Assembly: GCF_001938985.1 (NCBI RefSeq)
Contig: NZ_MKIN01000017.1
Span: forward strand, 1-64,000
DNA from: Gillisella taibaishanensis
Lineage (GTDB): Bacteria; Pseudomonadota; Alphaproteobacteria; Rhizobiales; Rhizobiaceae
Length of the DNA: 64,000 bases
Direction: 5' to 3'
A program made the translations under genes and the position numbers. The notes beneath the pieces were generated by a model. The model made no database searches. It saw only the letters and a program-made list of their open reading frames with translations, and had not been told where the DNA came from. Below, piece by piece: positions 8,092 through 17,151 of this stretch. The stretch's first letter is position 1; each line of letters opens with the position of its first letter.

Positions 8092-8451
8092 CTATGAGAA
8101 CTGGACCGCAGCAGCGATCAGCAAAACAAGCAGGAATGCTGCTGGCGGCGGGATATGACGGAAGTCTCTCGCTCGAATGATAGCGACAATTGCGGTCACC
8201 ATGATGCAAGCCCCGAGCGCCACTCCAATCGCGAATGTCGGACGCAGAACAAGAAGAGCACCTGTCATCAATTCGAGCAGGGCTGTGACCCAACACCACC
8301 ACCATGGGAACCCGTAACGGACGAATTCGTCACGGATTGGCGCGCGAGCGGCAGCGTTGACAACGCTGCCCAAGAGAAACGCTGCAGCGGCGACGAGCGT
8401 CGCAGCATTGTTCAGCGAGAACGATATCAGGGGAGACACCAGAGACCTCAA
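8092..8451 (-). CDS. DoxX-like integral membrane protein
   Basis: 119 aa with four predicted membrane segments (roughly residues 15-37, 50-68, 72-92 and 100-117). Length, the GFPWWWCWVTALLELMTGALL segment and four-helix layout fit the DoxX-like family, small membrane proteins often found beside quinone or thiol redox genes. No catalytic function is established for this subgroup. It is divergent from a TetR regulator and upstream of the flavodoxin gene, so all three probably form one regulon. Confidence 0.75.
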   Translation of the reverse strand: MRSLVSPLISFSLNNAATLVAAAAFLLGSVVNAAARAPIRDEFVRYGFPWWWCWVTALLELMTGALLVLRPTFAIGVALGACIMVTAIVAIIRARDFRHIPPPAAFLLVLLIAAAVQFS

Positions 8452-8473
8452 CAGTGTGGTTTTCGATAACTTC

Positions 8474-8506
8474 TATAGCGACAAACTTAAATCTAGCAAC
8501 GCTATA
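8474..8506. promoter_or_regulatory. Possible TetR operator, 7-bp arms
   Basis: TATAGCG (8474-8480) and CGCTATA (8500-8506) form a perfect inverted repeat with a 19-nt centre, in the 122-bp gap between the doxX-like gene and the divergent tetR-type gene. A shorter repeat TAGC-AAC-GCTA sits at the right arm. Its position suits autoregulation plus control of doxX; assignment is inference. Confidence 0.4.
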
Positions 8507-8573
8507 TTGTCAAGCATTGCAATGAAGAATCTTGATCGCTAGTGTCGCTGGATCGCGGAGCGAAGGCAGAACG

Positions 8574-9146
8574 ATGGGTATCAACGAGCGCAAAGAGCGT
8601 GAACGGGCTGAGCGGGAGCAGCGGATTATCGCCGCTGCAAGACTGATTGCCGAACGTGATGGCTGGGCCTCGGTTACGGTTCGACGCCTTGCGCAGGAGA
8701 TCGAATACAGCCAGCCCGTTCTGTATACCCATTTCGAAAATCGCGATGCGATTGTCGGCGCAGTCGCGCTCGAGGGATTTGGAGAACTTGGGCCGATGTT
8801 GCGGGCCGCAGTGCGCCGGGACGCCAGCCCAGCAGAGGCTATCGAAGCCGTCGCCACTGCGTACCTCAATTTCGCATTCGAAAGGCCAGCTCTCTATGAG
8901 GCAATGTTTGTTCTTCCAAGTGGACTTCGTTTCGCAAAGTCCGACACGCCGCAGGTGTTGCGTGACACGTTCGGAGCTATGATGGCAGTTGTTGAGCCGT
9001 TCTGCGCCGACCCTGAAATCGCGACTGAAACGTTTTGGGCTGCTTTACACGGACTGGCTGAGCTTGAGCGTCATGGCCGGATCAGGGAGGCGTTCCGCGG
9101 CGAGCGTGTAAAGCATACCGTTGGGATGTTTACGGCTGAGGTTTGA
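8574..9146 (+). CDS. TetR/AcrR-family transcriptional regulator
   Basis: 190 aa from the ATG at 8574 (MGINERKERERAEREQRI); the frame is open upstream from 8532, but the highly charged N-terminus and an AAGG 7-8 nt upstream favour this start. HTH: AAARLIAERDGWASVTVRRL followed by AQEIEYSQPVLYTHFENRDA. The C-terminal part (PAEAIEAVATAYLNFAFERP onward, with an FWAALHGLAELERHGR segment) is a WHG-type TetR C-terminal domain. It is divergent from the doxX-flavodoxin pair, its probable target. Confidence 0.88.
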   Translation: MGINERKERERAEREQRIIAAARLIAERDGWASVTVRRLAQEIEYSQPVLYTHFENRDAIVGAVALEGFGELGPMLRAAVRRDASPAEAIEAVATAYLNFAFERPALYEAMFVLPSGLRFAKSDTPQVLRDTFGAMMAVVEPFCADPEIATETFWAALHGLAELERHGRIREAFRGERVKHTVGMFTAEV

Positions 9147-9354
9147 GCCTCCGGGTGATGCCATGATGCCAGCGCCGGTCGCGATAGCCATCACATCCTG
9201 TGCGACGCGCCAACGTCTTTCGGAACGTTTGATGCGTCTTGATCGATCATGCGATTTCCCGCCACCGCAGCTGTTCCGATGAGGGCAGGGTGGAGATTAC
9301 CACCGTGCCGGGTATTGATCCGATCACCTGATATCATGGCTGAACCGTTGGCAC

Positions 9355-10407
9355 TCAAGGGCTTTTTCCCAAGCGCTCATCGCCAATTTCTTGCAACGTG
9401 GTGAGCACGATCTTGCCGCGAATATGGCCAGCCGCAGCGCGCGCATGGGCTTTTCCAACATCGCTGAGTGCGTAACGACTGTCGATGGCGACACGAATGG
9501 TGCCATTGTTGAGGAGCGGAGCGATCTCAGCCAGTTGCGCACCGCTGGACCGTACCTGAGTTGTCGACACGGTGACACCGAGTCTGGCTGCCTCCTCATG
9601 ATTGTCGAAACCGAGCGGAAAGATTGGAAAAAGTGCGCCGCCCGACTTCAGTGTCCGGAGGAACCGCCCTGTCCTTGCGCCCCCGACCGCATCGACCACC
9701 AGATCTATATCCCGCATGACGTCCTCAGGAGCGGTCTTGTCGTAGTCAATAACGTCATCGGCCCCGAGATCGCGCAAGAAGGCGTCGTGGCCTCCAGAAG
9801 CGACCGCGATGACATGCGCGCCGCGCCATTTCGCCAGTTGCACGAGAAGATGGCCGACCCCGCCCGCCGCGCCATTGACGAGAACGGTCCGGCCCGCGAG
9901 CGGCACCGGTACATGCTGGTTCGGCTGCAGCGGGTTGGGTTCGTTATGTCCGAGATTGATCAGGAACTGCCAGGCCGTAAGGAGAGACATGGGCGCAGCG
10001 GCGGCATGAACATGATCTATGCCAGCCGGCTTCAGGGCCAATTCGGTTGCGGGAACGCAAACATACTCGGCATAGGCTCTGCTCTCGCCGGCAAGGCCCA
10101 TGGGAAAGCGGACCATGGCATAGACCTCGTCCCCCTTGGCAAAGCCATGCACGTCGTCTGCGACAGCTTCGACAACGCCCGAGACATCGGTACCGGGAAT
10201 GATCGGGAACGTGACCTTCGGCTGCCATTCCGTCGGCAGCATCTTGTAGCCGTCTCGCAGATACCAGTCGGGAGGATTGACGCCGATCGCGTGAACGCGG
10301 ACGAGCACTTCACCTGTCTTCATTTCCGGCTTCGGCGCATCTTCGTAAACCAGCACTTCGGGACCACCGAAGGCGTGGATACGGGCCGCTTTCATCATCG
10401 TGCTCAT
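9355..10407 (-). CDS. NADP-dependent zinc-free MDR oxidoreductase (quinone oxidoreductase type)
   Basis: 350 aa from the ATG at 10407; the ATG at 10419 is rejected because the GGAGG between them is the ribosome binding site for MSTMMKAARIHAFGG. It has a GroES-like N-terminal domain (PEVLVYEDAPKPEMKTGEVL and GTDVSGVV) and a Rossmann domain with NGAAGGVGHLLVQLAKW near residue 165. The zinc ligands of alcohol dehydrogenases are absent, so quinone or enal/enone reduction with NADPH is likely. It is divergent from a LysR regulator, which probably controls it. Confidence 0.87.
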   Translation of the reverse strand: MSTMMKAARIHAFGGPEVLVYEDAPKPEMKTGEVLVRVHAIGVNPPDWYLRDGYKMLPTEWQPKVTFPIIPGTDVSGVVEAVADDVHGFAKGDEVYAMVRFPMGLAGESRAYAEYVCVPATELALKPAGIDHVHAAAAPMSLLTAWQFLINLGHNEPNPLQPNQHVPVPLAGRTVLVNGAAGGVGHLLVQLAKWRGAHVIAVASGGHDAFLRDLGADDVIDYDKTAPEDVMRDIDLVVDAVGGARTGRFLRTLKSGGALFPIFPLGFDNHEEAARLGVTVSTTQVRSSGAQLAEIAPLLNNGTIRVAIDSRYALSDVGKAHARAAAGHIRGKIVLTTLQEIGDERLGKSP

Positions 10408-10647
10408 GGGAACCTCCATCGTTTAGACGCGAATGGATATCGAGATAGATCTGCCACATCAGATTGATAACCGGACCTAAAGCTGTTTTACTTGTGCCAT
10501 CATGGAATGAATGTGTTGGCTTTGGCACGCATGACGAGGGTACTGCCGGGCGTGCGAGCATGATCAGGGGATCGCGATGAAGTCATTCCTAGCCCACAAA
10601 CGGTCGGGCTCTCTGTGTCAGAATTTCTCAAACGACGTAGGAAGGTC

Positions 10648-11586
10648 ATGCAGGAACAGGTCGCGCTGGAGCGTTTGACGGGGCTGATCGCCTTTGCCCG
10701 TGCGGGATCGCTCGGCAGCTTCACGGCTGCTGCCAGATCGCTGTCTATTTCGCCATCGGCTGTGAGTAAAAGCGTTCAGCGCCTGGAGCAACGGCTCGGG
10801 CTGTCTCTCTTTACCCGAACAACACGCTCGCTGGCGCTGACGCCGGAGGGACGGGAGTTGCATGAGCGCGCCGTCAGGCTGTTGCGAGATGCGGAAGAGA
10901 TCGAGCAAGCGGCGAAGGCTGCCCGCGCCGAACCTGCCGGCGCCTTGCGCGTTGCCGCGTCGCTTCCCGTCGGGCTGCACCTGATCGCCCCAAGTTTGCC
11001 GGCGTTTCGTTCGGCATATCCGAAGGTCAGGATCGACCTCAGGCTCGACGACAAGCTGGTCGATATCGTTGAAGAGGGTATCGATATTGCCGTTCGGATC
11101 GGAGAACTCGCCGATTCGCGCTTGCTCGCGCGCCGGCTCGGCACCTTGCGGCTTTGTGCCTATGCCTCGCCCACCTATCTGGCCGAGCACGGAGCACCGA
11201 CGCATCCTGACGACCTAGCCGGGCACGACACGGTCAACCTGCGCTATCAAAGCAGTGGTCAGGCCTTCCATTGGCCGTTCCGGATCAGCGGCCGTGAAAT
11301 CGAAATCATACCTGCGTCGGGAATCGTCGTTGATTCCAGCGAGGCGGTCGTCGCAACACTGGTTGCCGGTGGCGGCATCGGCATCAGCGCCTCCTTTATC
11401 GCTGCGCCTTATGTTGCGCGTGGCGACCTGATCCCGGTACTTAGCGATTTTGCCGTGGCACGCGAGACTATTGCGGCGCTCTGGCCATCGAGCAGGAACA
11501 CGAATCCCGCCGTGCGCGCCTTTCTGAGGCATTTGCGCGACGCGAGCGACCGGCTACTTGCCCACACAAAAGGCGACGAGGCGTAA
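10648..11586 (+). CDS. LysR-family transcriptional regulator
   Basis: 312 aa from the ATG at 10648 ([20 protein letters not shown]); a GTG at 10615 is also in frame. A GGAAGG lies close upstream. The HTH includes [20 protein letters not shown] and [20 protein letters not shown]; the effector domain has [20 protein letters not shown] and [19 protein letters not shown]. It is divergent from the MDR oxidoreductase across a 240-bp gap in which I could not single out one operator. Confidence 0.88.
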   Translation: MQEQVALERLTGLIAFARAGSLGSFTAAARSLSISPSAVSKSVQRLEQRLGLSLFTRTTRSLALTPEGRELHERAVRLLRDAEEIEQAAKAARAEPAGALRVAASLPVGLHLIAPSLPAFRSAYPKVRIDLRLDDKLVDIVEEGIDIAVRIGELADSRLLARRLGTLRLCAYASPTYLAEHGAPTHPDDLAGHDTVNLRYQSSGQAFHWPFRISGREIEIIPASGIVVDSSEAVVATLVAGGGIGISASFIAAPYVARGDLIPVLSDFAVARETIAALWPSSRNTNPAVRAFLRHLRDASDRLLAHTKGDEA

Positions 11587-11785
11587 CATCAAAACGGATG
11601 ATCGCATCGTTACCCATTCACGGGGCTCAATCGCCCAGTTGTGATACCTATGCTCTGCGTGCATAGCAGGCGGTATGCCTTGTGGCTTATCGATCGATGG
11701 GAAAGAGCCTATATTCCAATCATCGAAACGACGTTGGAACCGAGAAGGTTGCTAACGTCCAGAGACCTCAGGAAAGGGGATCATC

Positions 11786-11932
11786 ATGAACGTAGCACGC
11801 TCTTTCAATAACTGGCGCAAGTATCGTCAGACCGTTACCGAACTGGGTCGCATGAGCACCCGTGAACTGCAGGATCTTGGCATTAATCGCGCTGACATCC
11901 ACAGCGTCGCGCGCCAGTCGGTTGCTCGTTAA
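11786..11932 (+). CDS. DUF1127-family mini-protein (48 aa)
   Basis: A 48-codon gene starting MNVARSFNNWRKYRQTVTEL, with the DUF1127 hallmark R-x-L-x-D-L-G-I-x-R-x-D-I (here TRELQDLGINRADIHSVAR). AGGAAAGGGG precedes the ATG and a terminator follows, so it is a free-standing transcript. DUF1127 proteins are small, basic, common in rhizobia; some members have been linked to RNA turnover and to phosphate or carbon physiology, but the function of this one is unknown. Confidence 0.88.
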   Translation: MNVARSFNNWRKYRQTVTELGRMSTRELQDLGINRADIHSVARQSVAR

Positions 11933-11964
11933 GCCACTTTCTGCATAAGACCCAATACGATTTG

Positions 11965-11989
11965 CGCCCGCTGATGACGCGGGCGTTTC
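11965..11989 (+). terminator. Rho-independent terminator of the DUF1127 gene
   Basis: CGCCCGC (11965-11971), TGATGAC loop, GCGGGCG (11979-11985), then TTTCT. A perfect 7-bp GC stem 32 nt past the stop codon. Confidence 0.7.
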
Positions 11990-12462
11990 TGTGTCTGATG
12001 CAAAGCAGCGACTTGGTTGGAGCCGTCATGCTTCATGCCGCGATATTGATTTTTTGCATAGCTGCGCTGCAATTCGTCTGTTTCGTGTCGCAGTGAAACT
12101 CGGAATTTTGATTTCGACTAGGGTGATCCATCTGCTCCTGCAGCGCTTCAAGTCCATTGCGGCGGAAAGAGTCAAACGGGGCTCTTTAGAGGATTTTCCC
12201 TTGAATGGCTCGCAACCTTTGAAGACGAAGGCCAATCGTGATCCACAACATGTATACCGTCATATCGACTCGCAAACGCGCGCAGGCTCTTGAACGCCTA
12301 TAGCTGCGCCTGCTGTTTAGTCTTTCCAATCAGCTGCGATTTTTGATTGTTCAAGGGCGCCCAATGGGCGCGCGAGACGACCCATTGTGTCGTTTTATCT
12401 GTGCTGATGTCGTATATAGCACATCTGCACTAATGGTACCTCCCCGAATTCTATGCTGAATG

Positions 12463-12478
12463 CGACATAAGTATGTCG
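12463..12478. promoter_or_regulatory. Operator-like inverted repeat upstream of the autotransporter
   Basis: CGACATA-AG-TATGTCG: perfect 7-bp arms with a 2-nt centre, 76 nt before the autotransporter start. A related half (TGTCGTATA) occurs about 55 nt further upstream. It is a plausible binding site for the LuxR-type response regulator encoded at 16457, but nothing in the sequence proves that link. Confidence 0.45.
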
Positions 12479-12554
12479 ACAGTGAGTAAGCGCAATATTG
12501 TTATTGTGGAAAACGATATTGCGCCAAATGTTCAATGAATTATGGGGCGACGCG

Positions 12555-15500
12555 ATGATTAAGTACGTTGGAAAGACCTACAGCAATGCCATTTTAATAC
12601 AGCAAAATATACTCGCCAATGCCATCCCACGATTTGCAAAACCGCTTGCCTTGTCGTCTTTCGCAGTAACGGTGGTCGTGTCGTGCTCGGGGGTAAGTTT
12701 GGCGCAAGACGTCGTTCTTGATAGCGGTAACACGACCTGGACGAGCGATAGGCCAATCAATGGCGATCTCTATGTTGGGTACAATAACAAAGATATCGGC
12801 TTGACGATTTCTGATGGAGCCAAAGTCCACAGCACCGACGGCTATGTCGGACACGGGAATACCGGAACTGGTACGGTTACGGTTTCTGGTCCCGGCTCTT
12901 CGTGGATCATCCCTAGAGTTAATTACGTATTGGCTAATCATCTAGACGTCGGCTACGGAAGCACGCTCAATATCGAGAACGGCGGCAATGTAGACGCAAA
13001 ATATTTCTCTTTCGGCGAGACCAGCCAGCTGTATCTGACTGGAAATGGCTCGACCTTGACGGCGGACCGGGTGACAAACTCCGGAGCTGTGCTTGTCGAG
13101 AACGGTGGCTCGATCAACACGATCGACGCAGAATTCAGTGGTCTTCCGTCCAGCCAAATCAAAAATTCCACGGTCGCTGGAGATACGACATTTGTTGTTC
13201 GCGGTGCTGGTTCCAAGGTAACGAGCACTGGCACCTTAACGGTCGGCGCGAATACGAGTATCGAAGACGGCGGTGCCATCGTCGCTCAGGATCTTGACAT
13301 CGGTACATCCGGCAGCTTTCAGAATTTCGTGGTCACCGGCTCTCAGTCCCGCGTCGACGTCAATGGCACGTTGACCGTGAACGGCGGATACGCACCGAAC
13401 TCGAATATATCCATTGCCGATAGTGCTAACCTGAACGTCAAGAACGGCATCACAATGGCGTCCGGTGGGTATTTGACCATCGGTGGCAAGCTCGATCTGG
13501 GAGATCTGGCCCTTGGCGGCGAACCCAGATCCGGAACCGCTGCGGCGGCAGGTTATATCAATCCTGATGCCGTGATTTCCTTCGGATCGTCCGAGGGGGC
13601 GTACCTGAATTTCAATCACACGCAGTCGGGATATGTTTTTGCCAATACGCTGACCGGTGACGGCAACATCAAGTCGCTGTCGGGCGAAACCATCCTGACA
13701 GGTGACCTGAGCAAGTTCGAAGCGACCGATAGCCTTGGGGGAATCATTGTCGATGGTGGCAGCACACTGGTACTGGCGAGCAATCTAGGGACCGGGGTTA
13801 CCAACTACGACAAGGTCTACGCATACGAGACGAATATCGTCGTCAAGAACGGTACATTCAACGTGAAGGCGGATACCGGCGCTATCCGAAACAACTTCCT
13901 CGGAAGTGAGTATTTTTCCTCAGATATCAGCATCTGGGGAGATCGCAACGCCGGCGCCGCATTCGGACGCCTTATCGGTTCAGGTGCTGTCGGCAGCGTC
14001 TTGGCGAACAAGGGCGCGCTGATTTCACCCGGAAATTCCGACAATCCCATCGGAACGTTTACAGTGAACGGCCAAATGTATTTTGACGAAGGGTCGGCTT
14101 ATGATGTCGACATTGCTGGAAATGGCGCAAGCGACAAAATTGTCGTCAAGACACTGAAGCAATGGTCAGGAACAGACGCCCAAAATAATCCGACCTACGT
14201 CGATAGCGCGGGGCAGACACATATTGCAAACAACGTATCTGTGCAGGTTACGGCTCTCGATGCCGCAACCAGCTATCAAAGCGGCCAAACCTATACGATC
14301 CTGACGTCCGCCGGCGGCATTTACGGATCCTTCGCTCAGGCTGTTTCGAAATCGGCGTTTCTGGATGTTGCGCTGGCTCAGAAGACCAATGAGGTCGATC
14401 TGACCATCGCTGTCAAGAATACGGGAACACCAACGAATCCGACCAATCCTACTAATCCCACCAACCCCACCAATCCTACAAATCCCACGGAACCGACAAA
14501 TCCTACTGAGCCAACGAACCCGACTAATCCTACAAATCCTACAAATCCAACCAATCCGACGAACCCGACTAATCCACCAACCGGTCTGTTCGACTCGGTC
14601 GCCGTGACCAAAAACCAGCGTCATGTGGCTCAGGCTTTGAATACACTACAGCAAAGCGGGCCATCGCTTGCGCTCTACAACAGCCTGTTGCCTTTGAGCG
14701 CGGACGAAGCACGCCACGCGTTTGAAGCGCTGTCCGGCGAAGTCCATGCCTCGGCCATGGGCACCCTGGTCAGCAGCAACACGTTGGTCCGCAATTCGGT
14801 CAATGACAGAATGCGGGCATCTTTCAACACGGTCGGTTCCCGGCCGGCGCCAGTCCTCGGCTACGCAGAGGGCGATGACAGGTTCGATACTGCCTATAAG
14901 GACATGCCTCTGTTCACTGCCTGGGGCCAAGGCTTCGGCACCTGGAAAAGCATCGACGGCAATGCCAATTCAGGCGATCTCAACTCATCGACGGGGGGCT
15001 TTGTCGCAGGCCTCGATGCTCCGATTTCTGCAGAGTGGAGACTGGGCGTGCTTGGAGGCTACAGCAATTCCAGCTTCGACTCCACGGATCGCTCTTCCTT
15101 CGGTCATAGCGACAACTACCATCTCGGCATGTATGCTGGGGCCCAATACGGCGGTTTTTCCTTCCGCTCGGGTCTCACCTATACGTGGCATCAGGTCTCT
15201 ACCAACCGGTCTGTGGCATTTCCCGGCTTTAGCGAACATCTCAAGGCCGATTATGATGCCGGCAGCTTCCAGGCCTTTGGCGAGCTTGGCTATCGCATCG
15301 ATCTCCGTTCCGTTGCTTTCGAGCCCTTTGCCAACCTGACCCACGTCAACGTGCAGAGAGATGCCTTCACCGAACGGGGTGGGAGTGCTGCCCTGTCCAG
15401 CCCGAGCGATAGTCTCGACACCACTCTGACCACGCTCGGCCTGCGCGCATCATCCGATTTCATGTTGGGCAGCTATATCGCGACGGCTCGCGGGATGCTC

Positions 15501-15731
15501 GGTTGGCAGCATGCCTTTGGCGACACCGATCCGTCTGCCCGGTTCGGATTTGCCGGCAGCCAGAGCTTTATGGCGTCGGGAACGCCGCTCACCAAGGACG
15601 CCGCCGTTGTCGAAGTCGGCCTGGATGTAAACATCAGCGAAAGGGCTACCGTCGGCATCGGATATTCCGGCGAGTTCGGCAGCAATGACACGGCAAACAG
15701 CGTCAATGCCAAACTCGACGTGCGGTTCTGA
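12555..15731 (+). CDS. Autotransporter (type Va) with beta-helix passenger and PTN linker
   Basis: 1058 aa from the ATG at 12555; an upstream TTG at 12498 is in frame but lacks support. A long, extended-type signal peptide ends near residue 50 (VSCSGVSLA-Q). The passenger has autotransporter/PEP-CTERM-associated repeats (GNTTWTSDRPINGDLYVGYN, DGYVGHGNTGTGTVTVSGPG, then LNIENGG and LTVNGGY-type strands) typical of a right-handed beta-helix. Residues 626-673 are 16 Pro-Thr-Asn/Glu triplets. Residues about 785-1058 form the outer-membrane barrel, starting FTAWGQGFGTW and ending in Phe (NAKLDVRF), the BAM signal. No protease or lipase active site is visible, so an adhesin is the best guess. The next gene starts in its stop codon. 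Confidence 0.9.
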   Translation: MIKYVGKTYSNAILIQQNILANAIPRFAKPLALSSFAVTVVVSCSGVSLAQDVVLDSGNTTWTSDRPINGDLYVGYNNKDIGLTISDGAKVHSTDGYVGHGNTGTGTVTVSGPGSSWIIPRVNYVLANHLDVGYGSTLNIENGGNVDAKYFSFGETSQLYLTGNGSTLTADRVTNSGAVLVENGGSINTIDAEFSGLPSSQIKNSTVAGDTTFVVRGAGSKVTSTGTLTVGANTSIEDGGAIVAQDLDIGTSGSFQNFVVTGSQSRVDVNGTLTVNGGYAPNSNISIADSANLNVKNGITMASGGYLTIGGKLDLGDLALGGEPRSGTAAAAGYINPDAVISFGSSEGAYLNFNHTQSGYVFANTLTGDGNIKSLSGETILTGDLSKFEATDSLGGIIVDGGSTLVLASNLGTGVTNYDKVYAYETNIVVKNGTFNVKADTGAIRNNFLGSEYFSSDISIWGDRNAGAAFGRLIGSGAVGSVLANKGALISPGNSDNPIGTFTVNGQMYFDEGSAYDVDIAGNGASDKIVVKTLKQWSGTDAQNNPTYVDSAGQTHIANNVSVQVTALDAATSYQSGQTYTILTSAGGIYGSFAQAVSKSAFLDVALAQKTNEVDLTIAVKNTGTPTNPTNPTNPTNPTNPTNPTEPTNPTEPTNPTNPTNPTNPTNPTNPTNPPTGLFDSVAVTKNQRHVAQALNTLQQSGPSLALYNSLLPLSADEARHAFEALSGEVHASAMGTLVSSNTLVRNSVNDRMRASFNTVGSRPAPVLGYAEGDDRFDTAYKDMPLFTAWGQGFGTWKSIDGNANSGDLNSSTGGFVAGLDAPISAEWRLGVLGGYSNSSFDSTDRSSFGHSDNYHLGMYAGAQYGGFSFRSGLTYTWHQVSTNRSVAFPGFSEHLKADYDAGSFQAFGELGYRIDLRSVAFEPFANLTHVNVQRDAFTERGGSAALSSPSDSLDTTLTTLGLRASSDFMLGSYIATARGMLGWQHAFGDTDPSARFGFAGSQSFMASGTPLTKDAAVVEVGLDVNISERATVGIGYSGEFGSNDTANSVNAKLDVRF
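14430..14573 (+). repeat. 16 tandem 9-bp repeats encoding Pro-Thr-Asn/Glu
   Basis: Sixteen consecutive codon triplets read PTN except units 7 and 9, which read PTE. Codons vary between units (CCA/CCG/CCT/CCC, ACG/ACC/ACT/ACA), so DNA identity has drifted while the peptide is kept. The segment joins passenger and barrel of the autotransporter. Its repeat number is likely to vary between strains. Confidence 0.92.
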
Positions 15732-16258
15732 TGATCATCGTCAGAGTTCTAATGGTGATGGTGGCCGCAATCTTTACGGCCACCATAGCATTCGCCGAGA
15801 GCAACACTGCGCCCTCGAGTGCACCAACGTCTCTTTCAGAGACCTATGAGGATTGGACGCTCGCTTGTTCGACACGATCCGACAAACGCATCTGCTCAAC
15901 CTTTCAAAGGCAGGCGCGCAAAGGCGGACAGATGGTTCTGGCAATCGAATTGACGCCAGGCGCTAATAAGAGTGTGACAGGTACACTTATCCTGCCTTTC
16001 GGGCTCGATCTGGATAAGGGCGTTGCCTTTGCGGTCGATGATACAGCGCCTGGCAAACCTTCACGGTTCGCCACCTGCCTTCCAGTCGGTTGCCTTGTGT
16101 CGTTGAGCTTTACCGATAAGGCAGCCGTCGCGCTCAGAAGCGGTAAAGCGTTTAAAATTACGGTTCATGCCTATGAGGGCGGGCCTGAAATTCCGCTTTC
16201 GGTCTCGCTCAAAGGGTTGGGCAATGCGCTCGACAGGATTGTGACCCTTTCAAATTGA
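15731..16258 (+). CDS. Invasion-associated locus B (IalB)-family exported protein
   Basis: 175 aa with a signal peptide (residues 1-22, cut after AFA-E). The body matches the IalB family: YEDWTLACSTRSDKRICSTF near the start, GVAFAVDDTAPGKPSRFATCLPVGC in the middle, and paired Cys residues suitable for disulphides. IalB proteins are periplasmic or outer-membrane associated; in Bartonella one is linked to erythrocyte invasion. Its ATG overlaps the autotransporter stop by one base, so the two are cotranscribed and coupled. It may assist or modify the autotransporter, which is inference. Confidence 0.85.
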   Translation: MIIVRVLMVMVAAIFTATIAFAESNTAPSSAPTSLSETYEDWTLACSTRSDKRICSTFQRQARKGGQMVLAIELTPGANKSVTGTLILPFGLDLDKGVAFAVDDTAPGKPSRFATCLPVGCLVSLSFTDKAAVALRSGKAFKITVHAYEGGPEIPLSVSLKGLGNALDRIVTLSN

Positions 16259-16285
16259 TCCCGGAAATACATGACAATGACAGTC

Positions 16286-16315
16286 AAGTCCGCCATAAAG
16301 ATCGTTGGCGGACTT
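16286..16315 (+). terminator. Hairpin after the ialB-type gene
   Basis: AAGTCCGCC (16286-16294), 12-nt loop, GGCGGACTT (16307-16315): perfect 9-bp stem 28 nt past the stop. The following bases are A-rich rather than T-rich, so it is a weak terminator or an RNA-stabilising structure. Confidence 0.5.
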
Positions 16316-16456
16316 AATAAGAAAGGTGTGTCGCAAGGCTGAGCTATGACGATTGTCCTGGTCTTTGACGCGCCGGCTTCTCTTTAAGCGGTATCCAAAC
16401 TGGAGTTCTAGATCTGCGCACGGCGTGATAAAGCCAAATTGGAAAATGAATTTGAT

Positions 16457-17110
16457 ATGACCGATGACTTCATCATTATTGCTGACGACCACCCTATTTT
16501 CCGGGAGGGCATTTTCGCTCTGGTTCAGCAACTCCTGCCGCTTTCACGCGTCGAAGCTGCCGATACCTTTGCCTCAGCGCTGAACATCGCGCGTCTGAGC
16601 CCGTCTCCGCCCAGCATGTTCATTCTGGACTTGTTCTTCGATGGCGTCAGCATCGCATCAAGCCTGCGTGCACTTCGCGATGAGTTCCGGCTAGCGTCGA
16701 TCGTGGTGATCACGATGGCCAGCGACAGGCCGCTGATCGATGCTGTCATGGCGGCTGGCATCAACGGTTTCATCAACAAAGCCGCGTCGCCAGATGAGAT
16801 AAAGGGTATCCTGGAGGCTGTCCGGGAAGGCGAGGTTGTCGTCCAGTCACCTGTCCAAACCACGACAATATGTAACCCGTCCGCTCCCTCGCTCAGTCAG
16901 CGGCAGATTGATGTTTTGCAGCTCATCGCAAAAGGCAGGACTAATAAGGAAATCGCCATCATTCTTGGCATTTCGCCATTTACGGTCAGGATCCATGTGT
17001 CGGCCGTGTTCCGCGCGCTTGGAGTGGGGACGCGTGCCGGTGCAGTCAGTAAAGGTATTGCGACCGGACTGATTGCGGCGCCGCTCGGCTCTCTAGGGCG
17101 GGAGTCGTAG
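16457..17110 (+). CDS. NarL/LuxR-family response regulator
   Basis: 217 aa from the ATG at 16457; a TTG at 16439 is in frame. The receiver domain has the acidic pair D10-D11 (IIIADDHPIFREG), phospho-acceptor D58 (MFILDLFF) and conserved K108 (FINKAAS). The C-terminal LuxR HTH is LSQRQIDVLQLIAKGRTNKE with IAIILGISPFTVRIHVSAVF. It lies between the autotransporter-ialB operon and a divergent-side OmpA protein and hybrid kinase, which could be its cognate kinase. Likely regulon: the surface module itself. Confidence 0.9.
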   Translation: MTDDFIIIADDHPIFREGIFALVQQLLPLSRVEAADTFASALNIARLSPSPPSMFILDLFFDGVSIASSLRALRDEFRLASIVVITMASDRPLIDAVMAAGINGFINKAASPDEIKGILEAVREGEVVVQSPVQTTTICNPSAPSLSQRQIDVLQLIAKGRTNKEIAIILGISPFTVRIHVSAVFRALGVGTRAGAVSKGIATGLIAAPLGSLGRES

Positions 17111-17151
17111 TCACGCTGCGGTGTACCCGCCGCGTCTGCTTGAGAGTTCCA

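Larger units (their letters stand above)
11933..12554. other. Gap of 622 bp between DUF1127 gene and autotransporter
   Basis: It holds the DUF1127 terminator and an operator-like inverted repeat (12463-12478). Base composition shifts toward A+T in the right half, as expected of a regulated promoter. A 100-codon frame at 11991-12293 has no ribosome binding site or family resemblance and is not called. Confidence 0.5.

Noticed and set aside
11991..12293. 100-codon frame after the DUF1127 gene
   Set aside because: Starts just past a terminator, lacks a ribosome binding site and shows no coding-like composition.
12498..12554. Upstream TTG start for the autotransporter
   Set aside because: The added residues are not signal-like, and the ATG at 12555 has a G-rich ribosome binding site.
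14430..14573. Tandem 9-bp repeat considered as a CRISPR or satellite
   Set aside because: It is in frame, encodes Pro-Thr-Asn/Glu and has no spacers; it is a protein repeat.
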